Positions 34,425 through 43,122 are shown, counted from the first letter of the stretch. The stretch: DNA of 64,000 nucleotides from Paenibacillus sp. R14(2021) (GCF_019431355.1 NZ_CP080269.1:5079001-5143000); one strand, 5' to 3'. Program-made: numbers and translations. Notes: generated by a model not told the origin, from the sequence alone.

Positions 34425-35120
34425 ATGAGCTATCAAATTCTGCTATTTGATTTGGATGATACGTTGTTGGATTTTGGCGCATGTGAGGCGGAGGCGTTAA
34501 ACCACCTGTTTCACGATCACGGCTATACGTTCTCGGATGAGTTATTCCATGTCTATAATGCCGTCAACAAACAGCTGTGGGCGGATTATGAGAGCGGAAG
34601 GATTGGTTTGGATGAGGTGCTAAACACGAGATTTTCAGAAACGATGTCGAGACTGGGAAAAGACGTGGATGGCATGGAATGGGAGAATCGGTACAGAGAG
34701 CTGCTGGGCAATGGAAGTCAGCTCCATATGGAAGGAGCATTGGAAGTTTGCCAGCACTTATCTGCCTCCCATCGACTGTTTATCGCTACTAATGGCATAA
34801 CGGTTACCCAGATCAAGCGATTGAAGCAGTCGGGTTTATTTGACTTTTTTGAAGCTATATTTGATTCTCAGAGCATTGGCTTTCAGAAGCCGTCAACCGC
34901 GTTCTTCGACTACGTCATGCGTCATATCAAAGACTTTAATAAGAAGCAAGCGCTTATGATCGGCGATTCGTTAAATACGGATATCAAAGGCGGTAATCTG
35001 TCAGGCATTGATACCTGCTGGATTAATCGTAAGGCGCATGAAGGTTCTGCAGAAATTCGCAGCACGTATACAATCACGAGCTTGTTGCAATTATTCGATA
35101 TCGTTTCGCCGAAGAAATAG
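34425..35120 (+). CDS. HAD hydrolase, YjjG-type pyrimidine nucleotidase
   Basis: This 231-residue HAD phosphatase has DLDDTLLDFG (nucleophile Asp about residue 9), a helical C1 cap, FIATNG as motif II, Lys in GFQKPST and IGDSLNTDIKGG as motif IV. The length and the DDTLLDF start match the YjjG/YfnB group, which dephosphorylates nucleoside monophosphates including damaged pyrimidines. GGGGG precedes the ATG. It is a single gene with its own terminator. Confidence 0.87.
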   Translation: MSYQILLFDLDDTLLDFGACEAEALNHLFHDHGYTFSDELFHVYNAVNKQLWADYESGRIGLDEVLNTRFSETMSRLGKDVDGMEWENRYRELLGNGSQLHMEGALEVCQHLSASHRLFIATNGITVTQIKRLKQSGLFDFFEAIFDSQSIGFQKPSTAFFDYVMRHIKDFNKKQALMIGDSLNTDIKGGNLSGIDTCWINRKAHEGSAEIRSTYTITSLLQLFDIVSPKK

Positions 35121-35138
35121 CCGCTGCGGGTTTAATAG

Positions 35139-35178
35139 AAAGCCAGTCAAATCATGCGGTTGATTTGATTGGCTTTTT
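35139..35178 (+). terminator. Terminator of the HAD nucleotidase gene
   Basis: A 16-bp stem (35139-35154 with 35161-35176, one G-T pair) is followed by T residues. Confidence 0.9.
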
Positions 35179-35244
35179 CGACGTGGGGAGCATCTAAGGG
35201 GGATTACATCTAAACGATTTGTGGGTGATGCATGGATATGATGC

Positions 35245-35253
35245 TGCTATAAT
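35245..35253 (+). promoter_or_regulatory. Extended -10 promoter before the cupin gene
   Basis: TGCTATAAT combines a perfect -10 hexamer (35248-35253) with the TG extension. No good -35 lies 17 bp upstream. Confidence 0.5.
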
Positions 35254-35290
35254 TGGAAATTAGAGGAATGAAAAACAAGGAGGTCAAGCA

Positions 35291-35791
35291 ATGAGTAGAT
35301 TAGTTGAAGATTCAGTTATTCGGTTTGCTGAAAGGTTTCAGCTGCCTGAAAGAATCTTTCATATTGATGAAATACCGTGGATTCCATTTGATAGGGGCAT
35401 AAGTAATTGCTTTTTCAAACCGTTGAGATTCGATTTAAATACAGGAACATGGATATATTTATTTAAGATAAAGAGTAATCAAACCTTAACACGTCATAGA
35501 CATACCGGTGGAACAGTTATCGGATATAACATTCAAGGACAATGGAGATATCAGGGTAGAGAATGGATAGCAAGGCCGGGCACTTTTATTTTTGAACCAC
35601 CTGGAGACATACATACATTAATTACTGAAGATGAAGAGGTTATAACATTATTCATATTAGGGGGATCATTACAATACTTTGATGAGGATAATCAAATCAT
35701 AGGACAAGATGATATTTATACCGTTTTGAAGAAATATAAGGACTATTGCCAAGAAAACGATATTCCAATAAGGGATGATTTAATATATTAG
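35291..35791 (+). CDS. Cupin-domain protein (dihydroxyacetophenone-dioxygenase-like)
   Basis: This 166-residue single-domain cupin has metal ligands in RHRHTGG (two His) and GDIHTLI (third His), with the typical GTFIFEPPGD turn. It resembles the cupins annotated as 2,4'-dihydroxyacetophenone dioxygenase family, though its substrate is unknown. AAGGAGGTC precedes the ATG. The gene is clearly more AT-rich than the surrounding operons, with many AAT, ATA and TTA codons, suggesting recent acquisition. Confidence 0.8.
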   Translation: MSRLVEDSVIRFAERFQLPERIFHIDEIPWIPFDRGISNCFFKPLRFDLNTGTWIYLFKIKSNQTLTRHRHTGGTVIGYNIQGQWRYQGREWIARPGTFIFEPPGDIHTLITEDEEVITLFILGGSLQYFDEDNQIIGQDDIYTVLKKYKDYCQENDIPIRDDLIY

Positions 35792-35936
35792 AGCAATCTT
35801 GCGGATTGCTTCGATGTCCGGGACATCAGTCAAGAACGTCGAGGCGCAAATTTGCTCATCTGGACGAGAAATTCCAGAGCGTACAGTGGCAATAGAAGAA
35901 GGGGAAACACCGACGATCGGCGGAGGAGTGAGTTAC

Positions 35937-36389
35937 TTGAAGCGTTTAATTCAATTACTGATATGGATTACATTCCTTCTAAGCGGGTGTACGTTACATG
36001 CTTCCCGTTATGCTGGCATTGAAGCAAAGGATATCTTATCGAATACAGAACGATCTCATGCAGACCTTCTCTATGAATTTAAGGGGTCAACCGAGCATTG
36101 GGCAGCTAATTATATAATTTACAGGGAAAAGGGCCAAGAAAAATACGTAGATCGATTTTTTCTCAAATACGTAGATAAGTCTTCACAACCAAAGGGAGAA
36201 ATACACTACGCCTACAAATCAGAAGCAGGTGGAGGAGACGGCAATGTGCCAGCTAACTTCTCTAAAGAGGGAATATATAACTTAGGGCAATCAGGAGGGA
36301 TCGGAATGATCCCCAGGCAAGAATCAACCGTAAAGATTCAGATCCAGTGGAATGGACATTCGGAAGAGATTGAACTGAAAGGAAAGTAG
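35937..36389 (+). CDS. Putative lipoprotein, function unknown
   Basis: The 150-residue product begins MKRLIQLL, has a hydrophobic stretch and the lipobox LLSGC at about residues 13-17, so it is probably a lipid-anchored surface protein. The mature part holds no domain I recognise; it is polar with a Gly-rich segment near the middle. I place the start at TTG 35937, eight bases after GGAGGAG. The frame continues upstream to 35799, but that would bury the signal peptide. Confidence 0.65.
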   Translation: MKRLIQLLIWITFLLSGCTLHASRYAGIEAKDILSNTERSHADLLYEFKGSTEHWAANYIIYREKGQEKYVDRFFLKYVDKSSQPKGEIHYAYKSEAGGGDGNVPANFSKEGIYNLGQSGGIGMIPRQESTVKIQIQWNGHSEEIELKGK

Positions 36390-36420
36390 AAGCATTCGGC
36401 ACGGTATTGCGATGAACTCA

Positions 36421-36491
36421 TAAAAATAAAAACAGGGTTTGCCAGCTGTCCTCCCAATCTTCACGGATGCAATGACAGCCTGGCAAACCCT
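36421..36491 (-). terminator. Minus-strand terminator downstream of the gene remnant
   Basis: AGGGTTTGCCAG (36434-36445) pairs with CTGGCAAACCCT (36480-36491) and CTGTC with GACAG inside it. On the minus strand a T-rich tract follows (plus 36421-36433). Confidence 0.65.
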
Positions 36492-36531
36492 ATGTTCGAC
36501 TTCGTTAGCTATTAAGTCTGTTAGCGTTTCC

Positions 36532-36657
36532 TTACTTATCCATCATTTGAAGCAGATCCGCAAGCACTTTGGCTGTTTTGCCTCTTATCGTGTACTTGGC
36601 AGGCGCAAACTGATTGTTCGGCAGGCCGTGAGCTGTCAACGGTTGATTTAACCGCTT
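36532..36657 (-). pseudogene. C-terminal remnant of an unidentified gene
   Basis: A 41-codon minus-strand frame reads like a real protein end, finishing AKVLADLLQMMDK and a stop, about 40 bp before a matching terminator. Upstream it runs into an in-frame stop (TGA at 36660-36658) with no start. This fits a gene whose 5' part was lost or shifted. I cannot name the family. Confidence 0.35.
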
Positions 36658-36720
36658 TCATCGTATATGTTTGACCTGCGTACTATTAATTGAAGCAATA
36701 GGATTGGATGGTGTTGAACG

Positions 36721-38850
36721 ATGATGCACGAGGGCCGGAAGGTATTTTCGACTGAAGTACAAGCAGTTCTGAAAGCGGTTTCCGATCGAATGGTTCCGGA
36801 GGATGAATGGCCATCGGCGTCTCGTGCGGGTGCGCTGACCTACTTGGCGCGTCACGCCGGCGAGAACCCTGCGGTCTGGACGACGCTGATCGAGCCCGGA
36901 TTGCTCGTGGTGGATGCCGAGGCGGCAGCTCGCTGCGGACGGTCCTTTGCCGAGCTGCCTGTAGAGGAGCAGGACCGTCTGCTGCAGGATGTACAGCAAG
37001 AGCGCGTTCGGGATTGGCCGGTAACGCCGAGGCTGTTTTTCGACACCTTGTTGACGCTCGTCATCGAAGGCTACTATGGCAATCCCGAAGCGGGCGGGAA
37101 TGACGGCGGCAAGTCATGGGACATGATCGGCTTCCGCCCGGGCCCGGTTCCGGGAACAGCTGCGCCGGTCGAGGAAACTGACCTGGCGCAGCGCGCCTTC
37201 GACCAGCTACGGGACCGCTACGATGCGGTCGTGGTTGGCGCTGGTGCCGGAGGCTCGGTCGCCGCGGCCGTGCTCGCGGAAGCGGGACTCAGCGTGCTTG
37301 TCATCGAGCGCGGAAGCTGGCTGCGATACGGCGAGGTCGGCAGTGATCACCTTCGCAACCATCGGCAAAGCAAATACGGCCACAACACGGGCCCTTCGCT
37401 CCTAGGCAACCCCCGGACGATGCTCGTCGGTGGGGAAGAACGCATCACCGCACCGATCGAAGGCGATTATCATAATAACGCGATGACCGTGGGGGGCGGA
37501 ACGAGGGTTTACGGCGCGCAGGCATGGCGGTTTCATCCGGAGGATTTTCGAATGGCGACGCGATATGGCGTTCCCGATGGCAGCTCGCTGAGCGATTGGC
37601 CGATCAGCTACCAGGACCTAGAACCCTATTACGAGCGCGCCGAGTGGGAAGTCGGCGTCTCTGGCGACGGGAATGCTCATTCCGGGCGCGGCAAGCGGGG
37701 ACGCCCTTATCCGATGCCGGCATTGCCGGCAACGAAGGAGGCGGAACGTTTGGCCCTTGCGGCAGCAAAGCTGGGATGGGAGGCGGGTCCTGTGCCCTTG
37801 CTTATCAATTCCGTTGAACGCGACGGCCGTCCGGCCTGCGGACGCTGCGGCCAGTGTGTCGGGTTCGCGTGCCCCACCAATAGCAAGAACGGCGGCCATA
37901 ACACGATGCTGGTAAGAGCGCTTGCTACCGGTAACTGCGACTTGATCTGCGAGACCATCGTGGAACGCGTCGATACGGAAGAAGGCAAGCGTGCCACCGG
38001 GGTTCGCCTTGTACAGGAAACGGCGGGCAAGGTCCAGCGCCGGCAGGTGCGGGCGGGGCATGTGATTGTCGCCGCCGGAGCCATTGAAAGCGCGCGTCTG
38101 CTGCTGGGCTCAGCGAGTGATGCGGAACCGGACGGGATCGGCAACCGGTACGGCCAAGTCGGACGAAATCTGCAGGGCCATGTCTACGCTGGCGCATACG
38201 GCATTTTCGATGAGCCGATTCAGGACGGCTTGGGGCCAGGAGTCAGCATCGCTACGTTCCGCTTCGACCACAGCGGCGAAGCCGGGATCATCGGCGGCGG
38301 ATTGCTGGCCAACGAATTTACGCGGCTGCCGCTTATCCACTGGAATCGCGCGCTTGCGCCGGATGCGGCCCGCTGGGGAAGCGCAGGGAAGGAAACCATG
38401 CGGGATACCTTCCTGCGGACGAGTCAAATTCAAGGCCCGATTCAGGAAATCCCGACCGCTGCGTCGAGGGTGCGGCTATCCCCCAGCGTGAGAGACCGCT
38501 TCGGTATCCCCGTCGCGCAGCTGTCCGGCCAGGTTCATCCCGAATCGCTCCGCGCGTCGGCCATGCTGGGCGAGCAGGCCGAGAAGTGGCTTTGGGCTGC
38601 AGGAGCAGGCCGGGTATGGCGGACCTATGCAGGCGGCGGACTGAGCGGCGGGCAGCATCAGGCAGGTACGCTGCGCATGGGCAATGATCCGTCGACATCC
38701 GTCACCGACCCCGCGGGGCGCGTGCATGGTTACGACAATCTCTGGGTGAGCGACGGCTCCGTGCATGTCACGAACGGCGGCGTCAATCCGGTGCTGACGA
38801 TTCTTGCCCTGGCTTTCCGCACGGCGGACAACGTGGTGAAGCAAGGGTAA
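36721..38850 (+). CDS. GMC-family FAD oxidoreductase fused to a gluconate-dehydrogenase small-subunit domain
   Basis: This is a 709-residue fusion. Residues about 8-145 look like the gluconate 2-dehydrogenase subunit 3 domain (VLKAVSDRMVPEDEWP; DTLLTLVIEGYYGNPEAGGN), normally a separate small subunit. From about 165 on is the GMC flavoprotein: DAVVVGAGAGGSVAA for FAD, a Cys cluster CGRCGQCVGFACP, then HQAGTLRMG and DGSVHVTNGGVNPVLTI, with the His and Asn expected at the active site. It likely oxidises a sugar or polyol. No signal peptide or cytochrome partner is nearby. Start is ATG 36721 or 36724. Confidence 0.88.
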   Translation: MMHEGRKVFSTEVQAVLKAVSDRMVPEDEWPSASRAGALTYLARHAGENPAVWTTLIEPGLLVVDAEAAARCGRSFAELPVEEQDRLLQDVQQERVRDWPVTPRLFFDTLLTLVIEGYYGNPEAGGNDGGKSWDMIGFRPGPVPGTAAPVEETDLAQRAFDQLRDRYDAVVVGAGAGGSVAAAVLAEAGLSVLVIERGSWLRYGEVGSDHLRNHRQSKYGHNTGPSLLGNPRTMLVGGEERITAPIEGDYHNNAMTVGGGTRVYGAQAWRFHPEDFRMATRYGVPDGSSLSDWPISYQDLEPYYERAEWEVGVSGDGNAHSGRGKRGRPYPMPALPATKEAERLALAAAKLGWEAGPVPLLINSVERDGRPACGRCGQCVGFACPTNSKNGGHNTMLVRALATGNCDLICETIVERVDTEEGKRATGVRLVQETAGKVQRRQVRAGHVIVAAGAIESARLLLGSASDAEPDGIGNRYGQVGRNLQGHVYAGAYGIFDEPIQDGLGPGVSIATFRFDHSGEAGIIGGGLLANEFTRLPLIHWNRALAPDAARWGSAGKETMRDTFLRTSQIQGPIQEIPTAASRVRLSPSVRDRFGIPVAQLSGQVHPESLRASAMLGEQAEKWLWAAGAGRVWRTYAGGGLSGGQHQAGTLRMGNDPSTSVTDPAGRVHGYDNLWVSDGSVHVTNGGVNPVLTILALAFRTADNVVKQG

Positions 38851-38942
38851 AGCGGCTGCTTATCGAACGCGATGTGACTTAATGGAATAAGCAACGTAAT
38901 AGATATAGAGGGAGGTTGTTATAGAAAGGATAGAGAGTTGAG

Positions 38943-39734
38943 GTGATCACCGCGCGGAAATCAATCATACAATTTCTGCATTTTGGCTATCAACAGGCAA
39001 TGAGCTGTATATTCCCTGTCGCGATTTTTGGAACCTTAGCGTTATCTAACCTCATTGAGGTGCCAATCATTTACCGGTATGATGTCGTTCTTCTTATCCT
39101 GCTTGCCGTACAATATTTCATGTACCGCGGCGGATTGGAGACCTACGATGAGCTTAAAGTTATCGGCATGTTTCATGTCATCGGATTGCTGCTGGAAATC
39201 TACAAAGTCAGGATGGGATCGTGGGCGTACCCTGAACCTGGGCTGACGAAGCTGCTCGGCGTACCGCTCTACAGCGGATTTATGTACGCGAGCGTGGCCA
39301 GCTACATGTGCCAGGTCTGGCGCAGGCTGAGGATGGATATGACCGGATGGCCCGGGCTTCGTGCCGCGGGACTGCTGGGCGGCGCGATCTATCTGAACTT
39401 TTTCACGCATCATTTCATGCCTGATATACGTTGGTGGCTGACCGCGCTTGTGCTTATCGTCTTCTGGAAAACGTGGATTATTTACCGAGTGCGGGATAAG
39501 ACGTACCGAATGCCGTTGACGCTGGCCTTCTTCCTTGTAGGTGTATTCATCTGGTTAGCCGAGAATATCGCGACGTACTTCCAGGCTTGGAAATATCCCG
39601 ACCAGTACCATGCTTGGCGTCTGGTTAGCATGAGCAAGATCAGCTCGTGGTTTCTTCTCGTCATCATAAGCGTAATCATCGTCGCTCAGCTGAAGCATGT
39701 GAAGGCCAACCGGACCACGTTTCGATCGTCGTGA
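38943..39734 (+). CDS. DUF817 membrane protein (YoaT-like)
   Basis: This 263-residue polytopic protein has about eight hydrophobic segments and the DUF817 features FLHFGYQQAMSCIFP and YLNFFTHHFMPDIRWWL. Bacillus YoaT belongs to this family; its function is not established. The start is GTG 38943 after GAGTTGAG. It lies 92 bp after the GMC gene and may be co-transcribed with it. Confidence 0.82.
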   Translation: MITARKSIIQFLHFGYQQAMSCIFPVAIFGTLALSNLIEVPIIYRYDVVLLILLAVQYFMYRGGLETYDELKVIGMFHVIGLLLEIYKVRMGSWAYPEPGLTKLLGVPLYSGFMYASVASYMCQVWRRLRMDMTGWPGLRAAGLLGGAIYLNFFTHHFMPDIRWWLTALVLIVFWKTWIIYRVRDKTYRMPLTLAFFLVGVFIWLAENIATYFQAWKYPDQYHAWRLVSMSKISSWFLLVIISVIIVAQLKHVKANRTTFRSS

Positions 39735-40148
39735 CGGCTCCCGAGCAGACAGTGCTCGACATTCGCGTTTTGTCTTCGTGTAGTTCGCTGTTCGACGGTT
39801 GAGGGGGCTTCCTGAGTAGAGATGATTTATGTTCGTTGAACGCGGCATTCCTGACAATGAGTTCTAACCCGCCGGAGATTCGCATTTCGGCAGCCTTAGT
39901 TTTTTGGCATGAAGCGGACTGAAATGCCCGCGAGTTTATGCTGATGATGTACAACGTATACAGCCGCTTATAGCTGCAAACGAATAGCAGGGCGCAACGA
40001 TGAAACATCGTTGCGCCCTGCTATTTAATTTGAAGCGTTTTCGTTCGCATGGTAGCGACCCCAATTGGCGCGGGAATCAGCCGTGAATCGCCTTGTTCTC
40101 GCAGATATGCTAAGCTTGTCTAAACGACCAACTTGAGAGGGGATTCTC
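39735..40148. other. 414-bp non-coding region
   Basis: It holds an 18-bp hairpin (39985-40023). The short frames seen here have no ribosome sites and no protein-like composition; I see no gene. Confidence 0.6.
39985..40030 (+). terminator. Strong hairpin terminator
   Basis: A perfect 18-bp stem (39985-40002 with 40006-40023) and AAA loop are followed by TTTAATTT. It lies 250 bp after the DUF817 stop, so the transcript has a long 3' tail or another short unit ends here. Confidence 0.85.
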
Positions 40149-40886
40149 ATGAACGGTACTCAGACGTTAAGCAGGGCGCTTGATATCTTGTTTGCGCTCT
40201 CGGAGAGCAAGGACACGCTGACGGTCAGCGAAATTGCCGAGAAGGTATCGATACCAGAAAGCACGACCTACCGTTTCTTGCAAACGCTGGAGCAGAACGG
40301 CATCGTGGAGAGAAGGGGCAAAAGCCAGATTGGGCTTGGCCTGCGCATTCTGGATTTAGCCCGAAATTTGAGCCAGCAGGTGCATCGGAACTTATTGGCT
40401 ACGGCGCTCCCCATTATGGAAGAATTGACGGCCAAGACGCAGGAAACCTCCGTCCTGCTCGTTCGGATGGGCTCGAATTGCGTCTGTATCCAGAATGTTC
40501 GCAGTCAGGGCCTGCTGCAGTTCGCGGCGGAGAACGGCCGCGTGCTGCCGCTCACGACCGGCGCTCCGGGCAAATGCCTGTTGGCATACGAAAACGAGCG
40601 GATCTTCGAACGCGTAACCGCTGAATTGCTGATGACTGCCGAAGAGAAGCAGCAGCTGCACGAGGAGTGTCTCACCATTAAGGACCAAGGCTTCAGCATT
40701 ACGAACGGAGAGGTAGATTCTCATATCTACGCCATTGCGGCTCCCGTTCTCGATTCGCATGCCGTCATCGTAGCGAGCTTATCGATCGCGGGTCCGAACT
40801 TCAAAAACAATGCGGAGTATGACTCCCAAATGGCCGACTATGTCAAGGAAGCGGCGGAGCAGCTGTCGCATCGACTAGGGAACTAA
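40149..40886 (+). CDS. IclR-family transcriptional regulator
   Basis: This 245-residue regulator has the IclR helix-turn-helix (LSRALDILFAL; TVSEIAEKVSIPESTTYRFLQTLEQNGIVERR) and the GAF-like effector domain (LRILDLARNL; PLTTGAPGKCLLAY; GFSITNGEVDSHIYAIAAPVL). GAGAGGGG precedes the ATG. IclR proteins usually control aromatic or carboxylic-acid catabolism; no such operon adjoins, so the target is unknown. It ends with a strong terminator. Confidence 0.9.
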   Translation: MNGTQTLSRALDILFALSESKDTLTVSEIAEKVSIPESTTYRFLQTLEQNGIVERRGKSQIGLGLRILDLARNLSQQVHRNLLATALPIMEELTAKTQETSVLLVRMGSNCVCIQNVRSQGLLQFAAENGRVLPLTTGAPGKCLLAYENERIFERVTAELLMTAEEKQQLHEECLTIKDQGFSITNGEVDSHIYAIAAPVLDSHAVIVASLSIAGPNFKNNAEYDSQMADYVKEAAEQLSHRLGN

Positions 40887-41006
40887 CCTGGGAGCGGCCG
40901 GGCATGGCGAACGATAGAAGGCTGAGCCCTGCATATTCGGACAGCCCTTATTAGGCAAGAGAACCGGGGCGCATGCCTCGGAGCATAGCAGCGGACATGA
41001 ACTAAA

Positions 41007-41050
41007 AAACAGCCTTGGCGAGCGAGTCGCTAAGGCTGTTTCTTGTTGTT
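41007..41050 (+). terminator. Terminator of the iclR gene
   Basis: A 15-bp stem built on AAACAGCCTT / AAGGCTGTTT (one G-T pair) is followed by TTCTTGTTGTT. Confidence 0.88.
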
Positions 41051-41065
41051 CAGCTGACCCTGTCC

Positions 41066-41147
41066 CAGCGGCGATTTGCGCCGGATCACACGGGTTACGC
41101 GCGCAATTCGGCCGTTTTTTTCGTTTTCGCTCACGCAGCGGCGATTT
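41066..41147. repeat. Pair of 12-bp direct repeats
   Basis: CAGCGGCGATTT occurs at 41066-41077 and 41136-41147, 70 bp apart, upstream of the LacI gene. It could be a regulator site or chance. Confidence 0.4.
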
Positions 41148-41205
41148 ACAATACATTATTTTCAGATTAACGCAGCAGTAACACTACTTCTCTATTCTAT
41201 GGATG

Positions 41206-41236
41206 TGGGAACGGTCTCAGTGTGGGAACGATCCCA
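41206..41236. promoter_or_regulatory. Tandem LacI-type operators
   Basis: TGGGAACGATCCCA (41223-41236) is a LacI-family dyad with the central CG and 5-bp arms. TGGGAACGGTCTCA (41206-41219) is a copy with one arm mismatch. Their centres are 17 bp apart, just upstream of the lacI start, implying autoregulation. Confidence 0.75.
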
Positions 41237-41259
41237 TGCGTACGAAAGGGAGTGCAGCG

Positions 41260-42270
41260 TTGGATAATCCGACCATCAAAGAAATCGCCCTGCGTGCCGG
41301 TATTTCCAAGTCCACCGTTTCGCGGATTATCTCCGGTAAAGGGTACTACAGCAGCGAAGCACGCGATAAGGTGCTGAGACTGATCGAAGAATTGCAGTAC
41401 AAACCGAATGCGGTGGCGCGGGCGATGGTCTCGCAGCGAACGCACAACATCGGCGTGCTGCTGTACCGAAGACACCATCCCATCGCTTCGCATCCGTTTT
41501 ACGGCAAAATTCTCGATGCCATTCTCATGGAGGCGGCAGGCTTGAACTACTCCGTATTCGTCACAACCGACCATGAGATGTCCTATCGCTCCGCCGATTT
41601 CATGATGGAGAAGCGGGTCGACGGACTTATTCTCATCAGCCGTCTCCAGCAGAATGTCATTGATTACATTAAGAACTTCGGCGTTCCCTACGTCATGGTG
41701 AACGGATCCACGGATGTCGACGGCGTCATCCACATCGTCAATCAGGATGAAGAAGGCGGACGGATGGTCGCCGAGCATCTCAAAGGGACGGGGCATGAAC
41801 GAATCTTCATCATCGCCGGACCTCAGTCGCATCGCAGCCATTATTTGAGGCTGAGCGGCTTTAGGACCTACATGGAACAAGCAGGCCTTCCAATTCCGGA
41901 AGCTTCGGTGCAATATGCATCGACGTCAACCTTCGGTGAGGGCTATGCCATTATGAACCGGTTATGGGGCATGTTCCGAGCGGGGCGTTACACGTCGATC
42001 TTCGCTACCAACGATATGATCGCGCTCGGCGCCATGAAATTTCTGCTGGAGCAGTCGGTACGCATCCCGGAGCAAGTCTCGGTCATCGGCTTCGATGATA
42101 TTGACTTCGGCGCCATGTTCTCGCCGTCGCTGACGACCATCCGGGTGGACACCGAGGAGATGGGAACGCAGTCCGTACGCCTCCTGGACAAGCTCATCCG
42201 GCAGGAGCCGGACATCGATCATCCGAAGCAGCTCATGCCAAGACTTATCATTCGCCAATCGACCAACTAA
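41260..42270 (+). CDS. LacI-family transcriptional regulator
   Basis: This 336-residue repressor has its N-terminal HTH reading PTIKEIALRAGISKSTVSRIISG, with the LacI hinge and periplasmic-binding-like sensor (RVDGLILIS; FATNDMIALGAMKFL; VIGFDDIDFGAMFSPSLTTIRVD). I start at TTG 41260, seven bases after AGGGAG, because the family begins only a few residues before the HTH. The ATG at 41236 would overlap an operator. It heads the ABC/PHP/GDPD operon. Confidence 0.9.
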   Translation: MDNPTIKEIALRAGISKSTVSRIISGKGYYSSEARDKVLRLIEELQYKPNAVARAMVSQRTHNIGVLLYRRHHPIASHPFYGKILDAILMEAAGLNYSVFVTTDHEMSYRSADFMMEKRVDGLILISRLQQNVIDYIKNFGVPYVMVNGSTDVDGVIHIVNQDEEGGRMVAEHLKGTGHERIFIIAGPQSHRSHYLRLSGFRTYMEQAGLPIPEASVQYASTSTFGEGYAIMNRLWGMFRAGRYTSIFATNDMIALGAMKFLLEQSVRIPEQVSVIGFDDIDFGAMFSPSLTTIRVDTEEMGTQSVRLLDKLIRQEPDIDHPKQLMPRLIIRQSTN

Positions 42271-42297
42271 CGAGCTTCGAAGGGAGTGGCACAAGCT

Positions 42298-43122
42298 ATG
42301 CGCTGGTATTTCAAAGCGTTAGGTGCAAAGAAAATCATTGAATTCATTATTCTCGTGCTGTTCGTCGTCTTCTTCCTGGGGCCGCTGCTGAACTTGGCCA
42401 TACTGGCCTTCACCGGCAACTGGTCTTACCCGGATGTGCTGCCGCATCAATGGTCGCTCAAATGGTGGACGTTCGTATTCAAGCAGGAGGATATCGCCAA
42501 ATCGATCGGCTTGTCGTTCATTATCGCGTCGCTCGTAACGGCGCTTTCCATTGTCCTGTGCATTCCGGCGGCGTACGCGTTCGCGCGCATTCGCTTCCCG
42601 TTCAGCCGATTCTTCTTGTTCTCGTTCCTGCTCACGCATGCTTTTCCGAAAATGGGACTGTACGTATCGATCGCCGTTCTCTTCTACAAGCTGGGCTTGA
42701 TGAATACGCTGCTTGGCGTCATCTTGATCCATATGATTAACGTGCTCATGTTCATGACTTGGATTCCTACCGCTGCCTTCCGCAACGTGCATAAGGCGCA
42801 GGAAGAATCGGCTAGAGACGTCGGGGCCAGCCCGTTTCGCGTGTTTCGCCGGATTACGCTGCCAATGGCGCTGCCGGGCATTCTGGTTGCTTCGATCTTC
42901 ACCTTCCTGAACTCGCTTGACGAGGCGCAGGGAACCTTCCTGGTCGGTATTCCGAATTACAAAACGATGCCGATCGTCATGTACTCCATCATCAGCGATT
43001 ACCCGGCCTATGCCGGCGCTGTATTCTCGATCATTCTGACGGCGCCGACGATCATTCTGCTGCTGGCCGCCAAGCGGTTCGTGAGCGCAGATGTCATGTC
43101 GAGCGGCTTTACGCTCAAATAA
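42298..43122 (+). CDS. ABC transporter permease
   Basis: This 274-residue inner-membrane permease has six hydrophobic segments and the ATPase-contact EAA motif EESARDVGASPFRVFRRITLPMALPGIL. The type resembles permeases of polyamine, iron and 2-aminoethylphosphonate importers. ATG 42298 lies behind AAGGGAG. It follows the lacI gene by 27 bp. A second permease lies at 45424, so the importer is a heterodimer. Confidence 0.9.
   Translation: MRWYFKALGAKKIIEFIILVLFVVFFLGPLLNLAILAFTGNWSYPDVLPHQWSLKWWTFVFKQEDIAKSIGLSFIIASLVTALSIVLCIPAAYAFARIRFPFSRFFLFSFLLTHAFPKMGLYVSIAVLFYKLGLMNTLLGVILIHMINVLMFMTWIPTAAFRNVHKAQEESARDVGASPFRVFRRITLPMALPGILVASIFTFLNSLDEAQGTFLVGIPNYKTMPIVMYSIISDYPAYAGAVFSIILTAPTIILLLAAKRFVSADVMSSGFTLK

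Larger units (their letters stand above)
36390..36720. other. 331-bp region with a decayed minus-strand gene end
   Basis: No intact gene is present. On the minus strand a coding-like stretch (36532-36657) ends in a stop codon and is followed by a terminator hairpin (36421-36491). Confidence 0.55.
40887..41259. other. 373-bp regulatory region before the LacI operon
   Basis: It holds the iclR terminator (41007-41050), two 12-bp direct repeats (41066-41077 and 41136-41147) and two LacI-type operators (41206-41236). I see no gene. Confidence 0.6.

Noticed and set aside
36439-36651. Plus-strand frame of 70 codons in the gap before the GMC gene
   Set aside because: It starts inside a hairpin, lacks a ribosome site, and the minus strand reads more like a protein end there.
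40021-40040. cre-like sequence TTGAAGCGTTTTCG
   Set aside because: One base is missing compared with the cre spacing and symmetry is poor; it directly follows a terminator.
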